Origin: a virus
Virus record (IMG/VR): IMGVR_UViG_3300006165_001513
Span: 1-44,105 of that record
DNA: 44,105 nt
Strand: one strand, 5' to 3'
Positions 6,686 through 14,866 of this stretch are shown here, in pieces. A program made the position numbers and the translations under genes. Numbering within the stretch: the stretch's first letter is position 1; every line of letters starts with the position of its first letter. The notes under the pieces are model-generated. The model saw only the letters and a program-made list of their open reading frames with translations, ran no database searches and had not been told where the DNA came from.

Positions 6686-7823
6686 AGTTTATGTAAAGTA
6701 CGACTTTATGCTAGACAATAATACTGATAACCTAATTTGCTCTCCAAATATTCCAACACTCATTTGGGATGAATTAGAAGCTATCCATACGAATATGGGC
6801 GAATTCATGCATAGGGTAGATACGTATGAAGATCTTGTTGGTACTGCTGAAGTTGGTGCATTAGATGATAACGACGAACAAATTGTTATTCCTTATCTTA
6901 ATGACCTAGAATTCTTTGATGCGTTGCTAACACAGGGCAGAATAAATATTCACGTTGATACAGTTGCATATGATAAGATCTTTTCTAAGTTTTTAAAAAT
7001 CTTTTTTCCAAGTATGTCGAGAGATGTTGCATGGAAAACATATAACATTTTCAGAACAAACAGCCAATTACTAAACACCACCAGTTTTATTTGGGGTGGA
7101 GCTGGCGAACAACAGCAGATCGATAACGCTGCGCAGTGGGTACCTAGAACAAAAACAGAATTTCTTGCGGTTTATGATACAATATCACGAGATCTAGAAG
7201 ACGATGCCTATACTACCTTTGTTGCTTCTGCAAAGCAGAAAATTGGCATTGAGTTTATGATTGCTAATAGACTAGCTGGTGATGAATCTTATGATGTTTT
7301 CCTTGGCGAAAAGATGTATAAGCTTATGGCAGCGAGAGTTAACGAAGAAGGTACGTTCTTAAAATCTACTTTGTTTAACAACATGTTCAGGCCTTGGGTA
7401 CAAACAGTACTAGGTGTTACTATAAACGCAAACGATGATTTATTAGATCTTCAAGATACTAATGATATGACTCGTTGGTTGTTTGACGATACTGAGCGGT
7501 ATTTCACTGTAGATTACCAAACAAACCATCCAAATATTAGGTTTAGTGCCATCCGTACTGCAATGATAACCGCGGTTACAGGATCTTCTTTAGAAGTAGA
7601 AGAAGCACTAACAAACGCATCAATGGATTTTGTTCACGATAATGTTTTAGTGCAAAACTTTACAACTGCTAATATCACAACTATATTGAGTGCTGATAAA
7701 ACTTACTTAGGACCATCTGTGTTTGAATGCGAAAGTAGACTTAAAGTTAATGCTCTATTCATAGGCTATATCTATAAATTAGCTATTGGCGAAGATGCTG
7801 AGCTGGGTATGTTTAGCCTATGA
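6666..7823 (+). CDS. Unrecognised 385-residue protein of the modification operon
   Basis: No family is recognisable. The protein starts MFLLFDRVYVKYDFMLDN, with AGGA 7 bases before the ATG. It is mostly helical in pattern, acidic, low in cysteine and without a signal peptide or membrane segment. The segment near residue 145 (SFIWGGAGEQQQIDN) and the C-terminal part are the only distinctive stretches. The gene overlaps the preceding acidic-protein gene by 20 bases and the following oxygenase-like gene by 4 (ATGA), so it belongs firmly to the operon. It could be an accessory or scaffold protein for the modification enzymes, or the product of a second target gene. Nothing in the sequence decides between these. 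Confidence 0.7.
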   Translation: MFLLFDRVYVKYDFMLDNNTDNLICSPNIPTLIWDELEAIHTNMGEFMHRVDTYEDLVGTAEVGALDDNDEQIVIPYLNDLEFFDALLTQGRINIHVDTVAYDKIFSKFLKIFFPSMSRDVAWKTYNIFRTNSQLLNTTSFIWGGAGEQQQIDNAAQWVPRTKTEFLAVYDTISRDLEDDAYTTFVASAKQKIGIEFMIANRLAGDESYDVFLGEKMYKLMAARVNEEGTFLKSTLFNNMFRPWVQTVLGVTINANDDLLDLQDTNDMTRWLFDDTERYFTVDYQTNHPNIRFSAIRTAMITAVTGSSLEVEEALTNASMDFVHDNVLVQNFTTANITTILSADKTYLGPSVFECESRLKVNALFIGYIYKLAIGEDAELGMFSL

Positions 7824-8362
7824 TACAAAACTGCTATGAATCTTCGATATGGGTTAAACAATTTGACAATAGCAACGAGTTCAATCAAGATGTTTTAAAT
7901 ACCACAAAAGCAATATCAGCTACAACTCCCAAGCCTGTAGCTGATCATAACGTTGATCTGTGGGTGTCTGATAATATGCAAACTGTTAGATCATATTTTA
8001 TGGAAGGCTTTAAAGACTTATGTACTACATATAATGAAAAAGCAGACTTTGATATAGATTCTATGAATATGGTTAATCCTATGAAACACGGCGACTTTAA
8101 GTCATGCCACAACCACGATGTTATCGACGCATTCGGTGTTTATTATGTTAATGAATCGGATGAAGGCGGTAAGCTAAGATTATATGACCCAAGATTCCTC
8201 AGCAAGAAGTCATTTTCACAAGGCCCTTATCTTGAGATAAAGCCACGAACTGGTCTTATGGTAGTTGCACCATACTATTTTTGGCATGAGGTTACTCCAT
8301 ATCTAGGTAATGAAACTCGATACAGTTTAATATGTAATATGGTATTTAATAATGTCACTTGA
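7820..8362 (+). CDS. 2OG-Fe(II) oxygenase-like protein (TIGR02466 type)
   Basis: This 180-residue protein is of the same type as the one at 3230-3790. HNHD occurs at residues 97-100, then FGVYYVNE, GGKLRLYDPR, and TGLMVVAPYYFWHEVTP with His156, then Arg167 in the segment ETRYSLICN. The His156/Arg167 spacing fits the distal iron ligand and the 2-oxoglutarate-binding arginine. The proximal site reads HNH where classical members have HxD, though an Asp follows directly (HNHD). The family is thought to hydroxylate unknown substrates. The start codon overlaps the upstream stop (ATGA), and the 3' end overlaps rSAM2 by 11 bases. Pairing with a radical SAM gene recurs through the operon. Confidence 0.75.
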   Translation: MIQNCYESSIWVKQFDNSNEFNQDVLNTTKAISATTPKPVADHNVDLWVSDNMQTVRSYFMEGFKDLCTTYNEKADFDIDSMNMVNPMKHGDFKSCHNHDVIDAFGVYYVNESDEGGKLRLYDPRFLSKKSFSQGPYLEIKPRTGLMVVAPYYFWHEVTPYLGNETRYSLICNMVFNNVT

Positions 8363-9344
8363 TATAATAACAAGGACAGGTAAACGAGCAAACACTGGCG
8401 AGATCATTGTTACATTGTTCGAATTCTGTAACCTAAGCTGTAAGTTTTGCAACCAAGATCATGATAGTCTAGAAGGTGTTAAGACTATAGCTGAAAAGGT
8501 TGATGTTGTAAAAAAGGTTATAATGCAAACGCCTCGGGAAAAATACAGTGTTCACTTTATGGGTGGCGAAGTATTTGCTGATGCGTTGCCTTTACACGTC
8601 TATACCGATTATCAATATGTATGTCAAGAATTAAACGCGTGGGCAATCGAACAGGATATTGAACTGCAGCTATGCTTTACTAGTAATATGGTATTTGATA
8701 ACACAGACGCTTTAGATGAGTTTCTTTATATTTCTAATCCTACATTAATAACTAGCTTCGATCCTGCTGCACGTTTTAATAATGATACGTTTGAGACTTT
8801 TAAGCGCAATGTAAAGAAGTACAAAGATCATATTAAGTCTGTTAATATCATCATGACTAAGCCGACGATAAATAAGTTTATGAAAGGTGACGTTGAATTT
8901 TTTGATTATCTATATGAGCATTTTGATGTTTACTTTGATTACTATACGCCAGAAAAGAACATGGCAATGTTTATTCCTAACGATGTAATGCTACGTGATT
9001 TTATGCTTTATATGCTTGAGCATTATCCTAAAGCATTACCCTTTGCAGATTATACGAGCAAGATTAAGAAACAAATGAGCTGTATGGATACAGTGACTAT
9101 TATGCCAGATAATTCGTTTGGCAATTGCACTATCCTACTAAAAGATTTTAAAAATGTAACGACAACTAAGCAAGACATGGAACAAGAATGGTTTAAGCAA
9201 TATAGTTGTTTAACCTGTCCACACTTTCAATACTGTTCTATGGGTTGCTTTTTGTCTAATCACATGCAGAGTTTTAGAACTCAAGAAGCGTGTTGGTTAA
9301 GTGAGGTTTATGATGTGGTCCACCCCGATTCAAGTATTCAATGA
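8352..9344 (+). CDS. Radical SAM enzyme with SPASM-type C-terminus (rSAM2)
   Basis: This 330-residue protein has CNLSCKFC (Cys26, Cys30, Cys33) and the MGGE motif. Its C-terminal cysteines are ordered as in SPASM domains: a Cys followed by DNSFGNC, where Asn stands in place of the usual Gly. Then comes CLTCPHFQYCSMGC with exact CX2CX5CX3C spacing, and a last cysteine in EACW. It can therefore bind two auxiliary clusters. An N-terminal extension of about 16 residues precedes the barrel, unlike rSAM3 and rSAM4. The Cys-to-Gly/Asn variation and weak similarity outside the motifs show it is not a recent copy of rSAM1, so it may carry out a different step. It sits between two TIGR02466-type oxygenase-like genes. 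Confidence 0.9.
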   Translation: MSLDIITRTGKRANTGEIIVTLFEFCNLSCKFCNQDHDSLEGVKTIAEKVDVVKKVIMQTPREKYSVHFMGGEVFADALPLHVYTDYQYVCQELNAWAIEQDIELQLCFTSNMVFDNTDALDEFLYISNPTLITSFDPAARFNNDTFETFKRNVKKYKDHIKSVNIIMTKPTINKFMKGDVEFFDYLYEHFDVYFDYYTPEKNMAMFIPNDVMLRDFMLYMLEHYPKALPFADYTSKIKKQMSCMDTVTIMPDNSFGNCTILLKDFKNVTTTKQDMEQEWFKQYSCLTCPHFQYCSMGCFLSNHMQSFRTQEACWLSEVYDVVHPDSSIQ

Positions 9345-9810
9345 TGGTTATAAAAAGCCAGTAGAAAGATATAGAGATTTTCTAAAAGAACACTTTGATC
9401 TTAATTTAGAAAATTTTAATTATGAAATAAGAGAGTGGGAAACAACCCCAGGCTCTGGCTATTGGTTAGCACCGCATAATCATGGGCATTCGCATTTTAC
9501 AGCAATTCATTACAGTTATGTTTCCGGAGAAGGCGGTGAATTAATCCTGCATGACCCAAGAGTGAACGCTAATAGAGGATTCCCACAAGAATTTGGATCT
9601 GAGTTTGCGCCATACATAATTAAACCAGAAACCGGAATGACTGTTATATTTCCATCTTATATCTACCATACAGCTGCGCCTTTTAGAGGCATGATAAGAG
9701 AAGGAAAGGTAAGTGAAATTCAATTAAATAGCCCACGTACTATTGACAATTTAATAGAAGAAGGATATATTAATATGGATAACGCGCATTTAGGAGCTAC
9801 TCCAATATGA
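9313..9810 (+). CDS. 2OG-Fe(II) oxygenase-like protein (TIGR02466 type)
   Basis: From the chosen start this protein has 165 residues. HNHGHSHFTAIHYSYV begins near residue 55, then GGELILHDPR, and TGMTVIFPSYIYHTAAP with the distal histidine. Three starts are in frame (GTG 9301, ATG 9310, ATG 9313). ATG 9313 is chosen because AGG lies 6 bases before it, but ATG 9310 is nearly as good. It overlaps the end of rSAM2 by about 32 bases. The core is shorter than that of the other two TIGR02466-type proteins, and the arginine after the distal histidine is not cleanly placed. It carries HNH instead of HxD. It may be an active oxygenase with an unusual site or a degenerate partner subunit. Confidence 0.7.
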   Translation: MWSTPIQVFNDGYKKPVERYRDFLKEHFDLNLENFNYEIREWETTPGSGYWLAPHNHGHSHFTAIHYSYVSGEGGELILHDPRVNANRGFPQEFGSEFAPYIIKPETGMTVIFPSYIYHTAAPFRGMIREGKVSEIQLNSPRTIDNLIEEGYINMDNAHLGATPI

Positions 9811-10445
9811 ATATTAATAAATTCTATACAGACGGATATGATGAATGGCAAATGCCTCCACACCTGTCAGCTATGATTTGGGGACAACTTTTGTGCGAGA
9901 ATTGGATTGATCATCCTGTATATAAAGAAATTCCAGACTGGAGTATTAATAAAGGTGGTGAAGCTCAAAACCAAGATCAAAAATATCTTAGAGGTAAAGA
10001 GCAAGAGATTAACGAACAAAGCCTATCTGTCGTTCCACCCACGTACCAAACAGTAATAGAAGAATTGCTCAAAGAAGATTACTATTCAGAATGGTTTGAG
10101 ACTGTATGTGGTTATCAACAAAAGATTAAATTCATTGATGTTTGGAATGGATCTGATGATCTTAAATGGCACTGGGATGGAGTAGAAGATCACGATATGG
10201 GGTTTCTGATATACTTTACAGAGCAACAACAATGGAACGAAGAATGGAAATCATATCTTCAAATTGGAGAAAGAGAATGGCCAAACAACGATGAAATCAA
10301 TATTAAACATACTGCGTATCCTAGTAACGGCAAGATTATCTTGTTAAACAATATGAATCCAAGATTCGTACATTCTGTAGCAAAACTGACAAACACTAAT
10401 GTTAATAGATATACTATTAACGCGGGGATTTCTTTATGGAACTAA
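9807..10445 (+). CDS. 2OG-Fe(II) oxygenase with intact HxD...H...R triad
   Basis: This 212-residue protein has the complete facial triad. HWD (His122, Asp124) is the proximal pair, His189 in FVHSV is the distal ligand, and Arg201 in NRYTI is the 2-oxoglutarate anchor. The spacing is that of prolyl-4-hydroxylase-like dioxygenases. These enzymes use O2 and 2-oxoglutarate to hydroxylate a substrate. In context the substrate is more likely a peptide or protein than a small molecule. Its N-terminal helix (HLSAMIWGQLLCENW) and its C-terminal half match the protein at 11983-12702, so the two are paralogues. The start overlaps the upstream stop (ATGA) and the end overlaps rSAM3 by 10 bases. Confidence 0.85.
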   Translation: MNINKFYTDGYDEWQMPPHLSAMIWGQLLCENWIDHPVYKEIPDWSINKGGEAQNQDQKYLRGKEQEINEQSLSVVPPTYQTVIEELLKEDYYSEWFETVCGYQQKIKFIDVWNGSDDLKWHWDGVEDHDMGFLIYFTEQQQWNEEWKSYLQIGEREWPNNDEINIKHTAYPSNGKIILLNNMNPRFVHSVAKLTNTNVNRYTINAGISLWN

Positions 10446-11437
10446 TTATTAAACCAACCGAGAAATGTAATTTTAAATGTACATTCTGTTCAAGTACATC
10501 AATTGCAGATGATGCTACGGATGAACTAGGCTTAGAACATATTTACACGTTTCTTAGGAGATTTCCTGATACGAACACTATCGTAGTAAATGGTGGTGAT
10601 CCTTTAATGATGAAGCCGTCTTATTACACAAAGCTGCTTGATCATCTTGACGAACACGACTATCCTACTACGGTAGCCTTTACAACAAACCTATGGCCGT
10701 TTTATATGAAGCCAGATAAGTGGATTGATATCTTCTTACATCCTCGTATAGGTATTACAACAAGTTTTCATTATGGCGAATCAAGACTAAAGGGTGATTA
10801 TTCGGTATTTACTGAAGAAGACTTCTGGGCAGCATCAGACAAAATGCTAGAACTCGTTGGGTATCGGCCAGGATTCATATCTGTTATAGACGAACACAAC
10901 GCAGACAGAGCACTTGATAATGTGCGCCTTGCAAAAAAGATGGGCGTTGAATGTAAACTAAATTACACGATGGCGTCTGGTATTGCTGGCCGTCCTTATC
11001 AATTATCAAAGATGTATAGTATCTATTTAGATGTATATGAAGCTGGTTTAACTGAGTGGGAATTCAATACTAAACAAATGGTTGTGAGGCTTCGTAATGA
11101 ATCTTTGATGTGTCCTCAGAATAGAGCTTGTGATAGTACTATTAGAGCATTGCAACCAAGCGGAGACTATTATAGCTGTGGAGCGATGGGTGACGATAGA
11201 GAATACGCTATTGATTTTGAAAGAGAGATGGCTGGCGAATTCTTTACTCCTCTACAAGAAGATCCTGATATCCAAACAATGCGAACTGACGGTGAATGTT
11301 ATTCATGTCCAATGTTCCAAATTTGTAACGGATGCAAGAAAACGGTAAAAGACACTAAACGACATAATATGGTTGAGACCCACTGTACATTAATGAAACA
11401 ATTAGCACCGAGGATTATAGATGCAAATAACGGATAA
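10436..11437 (+). CDS. Radical SAM enzyme with SPASM domain (rSAM3)
   Basis: This 333-residue protein carries CNFKCTFC (Cys11, Cys15, Cys18) almost at its N-terminus and NGGDP as the SAM-binding motif, with Asp in place of Glu. Its SPASM half starts with a Cys, ten residues, Gly, four residues and Cys (GDYYSC), then CYSCPMFQICNGC and a last HC. The second block reads CX2CX5CX2C, one residue shorter than the canonical CX2CX5CX3C. It therefore probably still binds two auxiliary clusters. It most likely modifies a peptide or protein. It is flanked by two genuine 2OG-Fe(II) oxygenase genes, which it overlaps by 10 and 17 bases. Confidence 0.9.
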   Translation: MELIIKPTEKCNFKCTFCSSTSIADDATDELGLEHIYTFLRRFPDTNTIVVNGGDPLMMKPSYYTKLLDHLDEHDYPTTVAFTTNLWPFYMKPDKWIDIFLHPRIGITTSFHYGESRLKGDYSVFTEEDFWAASDKMLELVGYRPGFISVIDEHNADRALDNVRLAKKMGVECKLNYTMASGIAGRPYQLSKMYSIYLDVYEAGLTEWEFNTKQMVVRLRNESLMCPQNRACDSTIRALQPSGDYYSCGAMGDDREYAIDFEREMAGEFFTPLQEDPDIQTMRTDGECYSCPMFQICNGCKKTVKDTKRHNMVETHCTLMKQLAPRIIDANNG

Positions 11438-11993
11438 CGCACTGCCGCTTGTTGAATATAAAACAATACTAAATTACTTTACTTCAGAGGCACCAAATTG
11501 GAAATTTGTTACTAATGTAACTCACGGTTCTGTAGGTGAACATGGACGTGATAAATGGGGATTTGCGTGTAGTATATATGATTGTGGTGATGCGGTAGGT
11601 CGTAACCCAACAGAAGAGATAATTGATAGACTTGCGATGAAAGTTATTGAACCAATAATCATGGATAAAACTAAATTACTCAGAGTTCGTGCCGGAATGA
11701 TATTAAACGTAGGTCCTGATGCACCACACAATCCTCATATTGATCAACCTGGAATAGAGCATTTGACTCAGATATACTATCTAACTGCAAGTGATGCACC
11801 AACTAACGTATTTGAAGAGTATGGTCTTGATGAAAAATACAACACATACGCACCAGAAGATTTTACTATTAAAGCGCAATCTAAACCTGAGCCTAACAGA
11901 ATGCTTGTATTTGACGGGTTTCATTGGCATAGTTCATCGCACGTATATGGTCCAGAAGTAAGAATAACTCTGAATATTAATTATGCTAAGTAA
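11421..11993 (+). CDS. 2OG-Fe(II) oxygenase with HxD motif
   Basis: This 190-residue protein has a proximal HID (His106, Asp108) in NPHIDQP and the segment FDGFHWHSSSH with three candidate distal histidines (168, 170, 174). VRITLNI follows with the likely 2-oxoglutarate-binding arginine. The PHxD...VFDG...H...R layout is that of small phage and bacterial 2OG dioxygenases whose substrates are mostly unknown. It differs from the HWD/HFD pair on either side of it, so the operon holds at least three oxygenase subtypes besides the cupin. It overlaps the rSAM3 gene by 17 bases and the next oxygenase gene by 11. Confidence 0.8.
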   Translation: MQITDNALPLVEYKTILNYFTSEAPNWKFVTNVTHGSVGEHGRDKWGFACSIYDCGDAVGRNPTEEIIDRLAMKVIEPIIMDKTKLLRVRAGMILNVGPDAPHNPHIDQPGIEHLTQIYYLTASDAPTNVFEEYGLDEKYNTYAPEDFTIKAQSKPEPNRMLVFDGFHWHSSSHVYGPEVRITLNINYAK

Positions 11994-12702
11994 TAGTCCA
12001 AACTTTAACAACTTATATCTTAAAGGCGCAGACATAGTTGACGTTGATCCATCATTCTCTGCAATGCTGTTTGCTCAATTGCTTTCAGAGAAATTTTGTA
12101 CAGAAAGTAGTTACGGTACTGCTATAACTAATCCTATATGGGATAGAGAATATAATGAAAGAGAAGAGCCTGTTTATATTGCAGGTAAGAAACCTTATGT
12201 GGAATTCTTTAAAGAAGTTATTAAATCTCCCTACTTTGATTATTGGAGGCATGTTTATGGAGAGTTTGACGAGATTCATGTTAATGTTAACAAAGTAACG
12301 GCCGGTGGTGAGATGCCTTGGCACTTCGATGGATACGACGGAACATTTCTGCAACTGCTTTGTTATCCTAATATGGATGATTTTAATCCTGATGATGGTG
12401 GACATCTTTTAGTAGGCAGACCTGATACGTTATATCGCGAAGGTGATCCGATGCCGCACTGGGTACCAGAAAAAAGCTTAGATGATATTCTAACAAGCAA
12501 CGTAGAAGTAACACAAAGATTTGTTCCTAACAGAAACCAAATTGTTGTTCTTAATAATAACGATCCGTCGTTTGTACATAGAGTAACAAAGCTTAGCGCT
12601 GATAAAACAAGATATACTATAATTGCAACACTAGGATTTAGTTCTTTGTGGAAGACAAACAAATTGAAGTCTGGGTTCTATAAGGATATAAAGTTACTAT
12701 GA
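11983..12702 (+). CDS. 2OG-Fe(II) oxygenase with intact triad, paralogue of the 9807-10445 gene
   Basis: This 239-residue protein has a complete triad: HFD (His114, Asp116), His199 in FVHRV, and Arg210 in TRYTI. The N-terminal DPSFSAMLFAQLLSEKF and the C-terminal VVLNNNDPSFVHRVTKL correspond segment by segment to the 212-residue oxygenase at 9807. This points to a duplication within the operon, separated now by rSAM3 and another oxygenase. An insertion of about 25 residues near residue 150 (PDTLYREGDPMPHW) and a basic C-terminal extension are specific to this copy. The substrate is unknown. It overlaps the start of rSAM4 (ATGA). Confidence 0.85.
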   Translation: MLSNSPNFNNLYLKGADIVDVDPSFSAMLFAQLLSEKFCTESSYGTAITNPIWDREYNEREEPVYIAGKKPYVEFFKEVIKSPYFDYWRHVYGEFDEIHVNVNKVTAGGEMPWHFDGYDGTFLQLLCYPNMDDFNPDDGGHLLVGRPDTLYREGDPMPHWVPEKSLDDILTSNVEVTQRFVPNRNQIVVLNNNDPSFVHRVTKLSADKTRYTIIATLGFSSLWKTNKLKSGFYKDIKLL

Positions 12703-13622
12703 TTATATCATTAAACCCAACTTACTTGTGTAACTTTAGATGTGATTTCTGTTACCTAACGCCAGATCAATTAGCAGATAAGAATAAAATCGATTTAAAT
12801 GTTCTTGACCAGCGATTGTCTGAAGTATCAAAACATGCTCCTATTGAGCACGTTGATTTATATGGTGGTGAGATTAGTGTACTGGGCGACTCGTACTTCT
12901 ATGATATGAAAGAAAAGATTCGTAAATATTATCAAGGCGATATTAATATCATAACGAACTATGCATCTCCTAAGCCATATATGCATGATAAGGATATATC
13001 TCTTTCAGTATCATACGACTTTGATGCTCGTGAAAAATCTGATTTAGTATTTACTAATATGATTATGTGTCCTGTTCCAATCTCAATTCTAATACTTGCT
13101 AGTAGAAAAGTTATTGATATGGACGTTAAGTCTATGGTCCAACAATTAAGTATGTTATCTAATATTCGTTCTGTAGAGATTAAACCATATTCAACGAACC
13201 AAGCTAACCAACAAGATGTTACTCATAAGGACTTCGAGGACTTTGTTATTAAATGGCTTGAGATGGACCTACCGTTTGAGTTTGAAAACAGACATCGTAT
13301 AGAAGATTCAATTGCAAAATACTACGACGCATTCAGCAACAATCACGTTTACATTAATCCTAACGGTAAGTTTTCCGTTCTAGAATTTGATGAAGACGAC
13401 AATGAATACTTTCTAGAATTGAATTCGTTTGATGAGTATAGAGAGTGGGCTAAAAACGAAGCAAAAGATAATACAAGTGACATATGTAGAAATTGTGAAT
13501 ACTACGGTCATTGTTTAACTGAACATTATAGATATGTTACAGATTTAACTAACAGTTGTAATGGATATAAGGGGTTATTAGAATGGGCAGAATCTTTAAG
13601 CGTCGCAAACCAACAGTACTAA
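12699..13622 (+). CDS. Radical SAM enzyme with reduced SPASM-like C-terminus (rSAM4)
   Basis: This 307-residue protein has CNFRCDFC (Cys11, Cys15, Cys18) and YGGE. Unlike the other three it lacks the first SPASM cysteine pair. The segment after YINPNGKF has an acidic run and no Cys. The second block reads CRNCEYYGHC, then His at the position of the fourth Cys, then NSC. It may hold one auxiliary cluster, or a cluster with a histidine ligand, rather than two. It could be a catalyst of another step or an enzyme specialised for a different substrate. It is the fourth radical SAM gene and the last before the halogenase gene, which it overlaps by 40 bases. Confidence 0.85.
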   Translation: MIISLNPTYLCNFRCDFCYLTPDQLADKNKIDLNVLDQRLSEVSKHAPIEHVDLYGGEISVLGDSYFYDMKEKIRKYYQGDINIITNYASPKPYMHDKDISLSVSYDFDAREKSDLVFTNMIMCPVPISILILASRKVIDMDVKSMVQQLSMLSNIRSVEIKPYSTNQANQQDVTHKDFEDFVIKWLEMDLPFEFENRHRIEDSIAKYYDAFSNNHVYINPNGKFSVLEFDEDDNEYFLELNSFDEYREWAKNEAKDNTSDICRNCEYYGHCLTEHYRYVTDLTNSCNGYKGLLEWAESLSVANQQY

Positions 13623-14866
13623 TTTGTGGTGGTGGAACAGCCGGATGGTTAGCAGCAGTAATGCTACATGAAAAGTTTGATGTAACACTTATTGAAAGTG
13701 AATCTATCCCTCCAATCGGTGTGGGTGAAAGTACAACTGAAACAGTAACAGACGTAATGCGAAGCGCCGGAATTGATATGAAAGACTTTGTATCAAAAAC
13801 AAACGCAACAGGCAAATACGGTGTACAGTTTACTGGATGGCCAGATTACTTCCATCCTTTTGGAGAGACTTGGTTACAAGAACATATTGATGAAGATAAA
13901 CTTAGCTCGATGTATAGTGCTGGTCATAACATAAGTAAGCTATCTCCTTACACGCACATGGCGCAAGATGGAATAGAACCTCCAATGGATTTCAAAGACG
14001 AGTTTTATCATGATGTTGCTTTGCATTGGCAAAACGATCTTGTTGCTCCTTATTTAAAAGAGTTTCTAGGCGACAAGATTAATCATCACTATCATGATAT
14101 AGATGTAGTAGCGACAGATAAGAACGGTGTTAAGTCCGTTGATTCTTTCACTGCTGATTATTATGTTGATTGCACTGGGTCTGCGAGACTCCTCAGTAAA
14201 CCGTTCGGAATTGAATATATTCCGTTTGATGATCTGCATTTAGACTCAGCAATAGTATATTCAATACCTATGAATAGCAATCTATACACTGAAGCAATTA
14301 AACGAAAGTTTGGTTGGGAGTGGTCAATCCCACTGCAAGATAGAAACAATAGAGGGTACGTGTACTGCTCTGACTGGGCCACTGAACAAGAGATAATAGA
14401 CGAGATTGGTGTTAAAGAAGGTTATAGAGTTGTAAAATTCTGTGCAGGCGCGTTAACTAACATTGCCCACAAGAATGTTATATCTAACGGTCTTGCCGCG
14501 CACTTCATAGAACCACTCGAAGCCACTAATATTGAGTTTGGTGTATTTACTATCAGGTGGTTTATGGAATCTGTAGAAGCTGGTTATGATTATAAATCTC
14601 TTAACGATAAACTTTTGGCGTCTGTAACAGAGATTAGAGATTTTATTGTTTTTCATTACCATAACGATGATAGGTTTAGAACAATAGAGAATATCCAAGA
14701 TCGCCCACCAATAGAACCTTGGCATCCTTTTAATTGGTACTGTGTTGCACAAGGTGTAAGTTTAAAAAATGAGATAAATAACGATATAGATGCTTTACTA
14801 GATTATGTGATTATTGAGGGGAAGGTGCATGAAAGAATGGCAAGCAAGACAAGAGATCTACCGTAG
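13583..14866 (+). CDS. Flavin-dependent (tryptophan-type) halogenase
   Basis: This 427-residue protein has the family's landmarks. The FAD-binding start is LICGGGTAGWLAAVMLHE and IPPIGVGEST follows near residue 42. Lys78 in ATGKYGVQF aligns with the catalytic lysine (Lys79 of PrnA). WEWSIP (residues 245-250) is the WxWxIP halogenase signature. FIEPLEATNIEFG puts Glu313 at the position of the catalytic glutamate, with Ala314 where PrnA has Ser. The fold oxidises halide with FADH2 and O2 and passes the halogen to an aromatic substrate. Phage halogenases have precedent in VirX1 of a marine cyanophage. No flavin reductase is visible here, so reduced flavin would come from the host. The target could be an aromatic or histidine residue of the CHxS protein or another phage protein. 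Confidence 0.9.
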   Translation: MGRIFKRRKPTVLICGGGTAGWLAAVMLHEKFDVTLIESESIPPIGVGESTTETVTDVMRSAGIDMKDFVSKTNATGKYGVQFTGWPDYFHPFGETWLQEHIDEDKLSSMYSAGHNISKLSPYTHMAQDGIEPPMDFKDEFYHDVALHWQNDLVAPYLKEFLGDKINHHYHDIDVVATDKNGVKSVDSFTADYYVDCTGSARLLSKPFGIEYIPFDDLHLDSAIVYSIPMNSNLYTEAIKRKFGWEWSIPLQDRNNRGYVYCSDWATEQEIIDEIGVKEGYRVVKFCAGALTNIAHKNVISNGLAAHFIEPLEATNIEFGVFTIRWFMESVEAGYDYKSLNDKLLASVTEIRDFIVFHYHNDDRFRTIENIQDRPPIEPWHPFNWYCVAQGVSLKNEINNDIDALLDYVIIEGKVHERMASKTRDLP

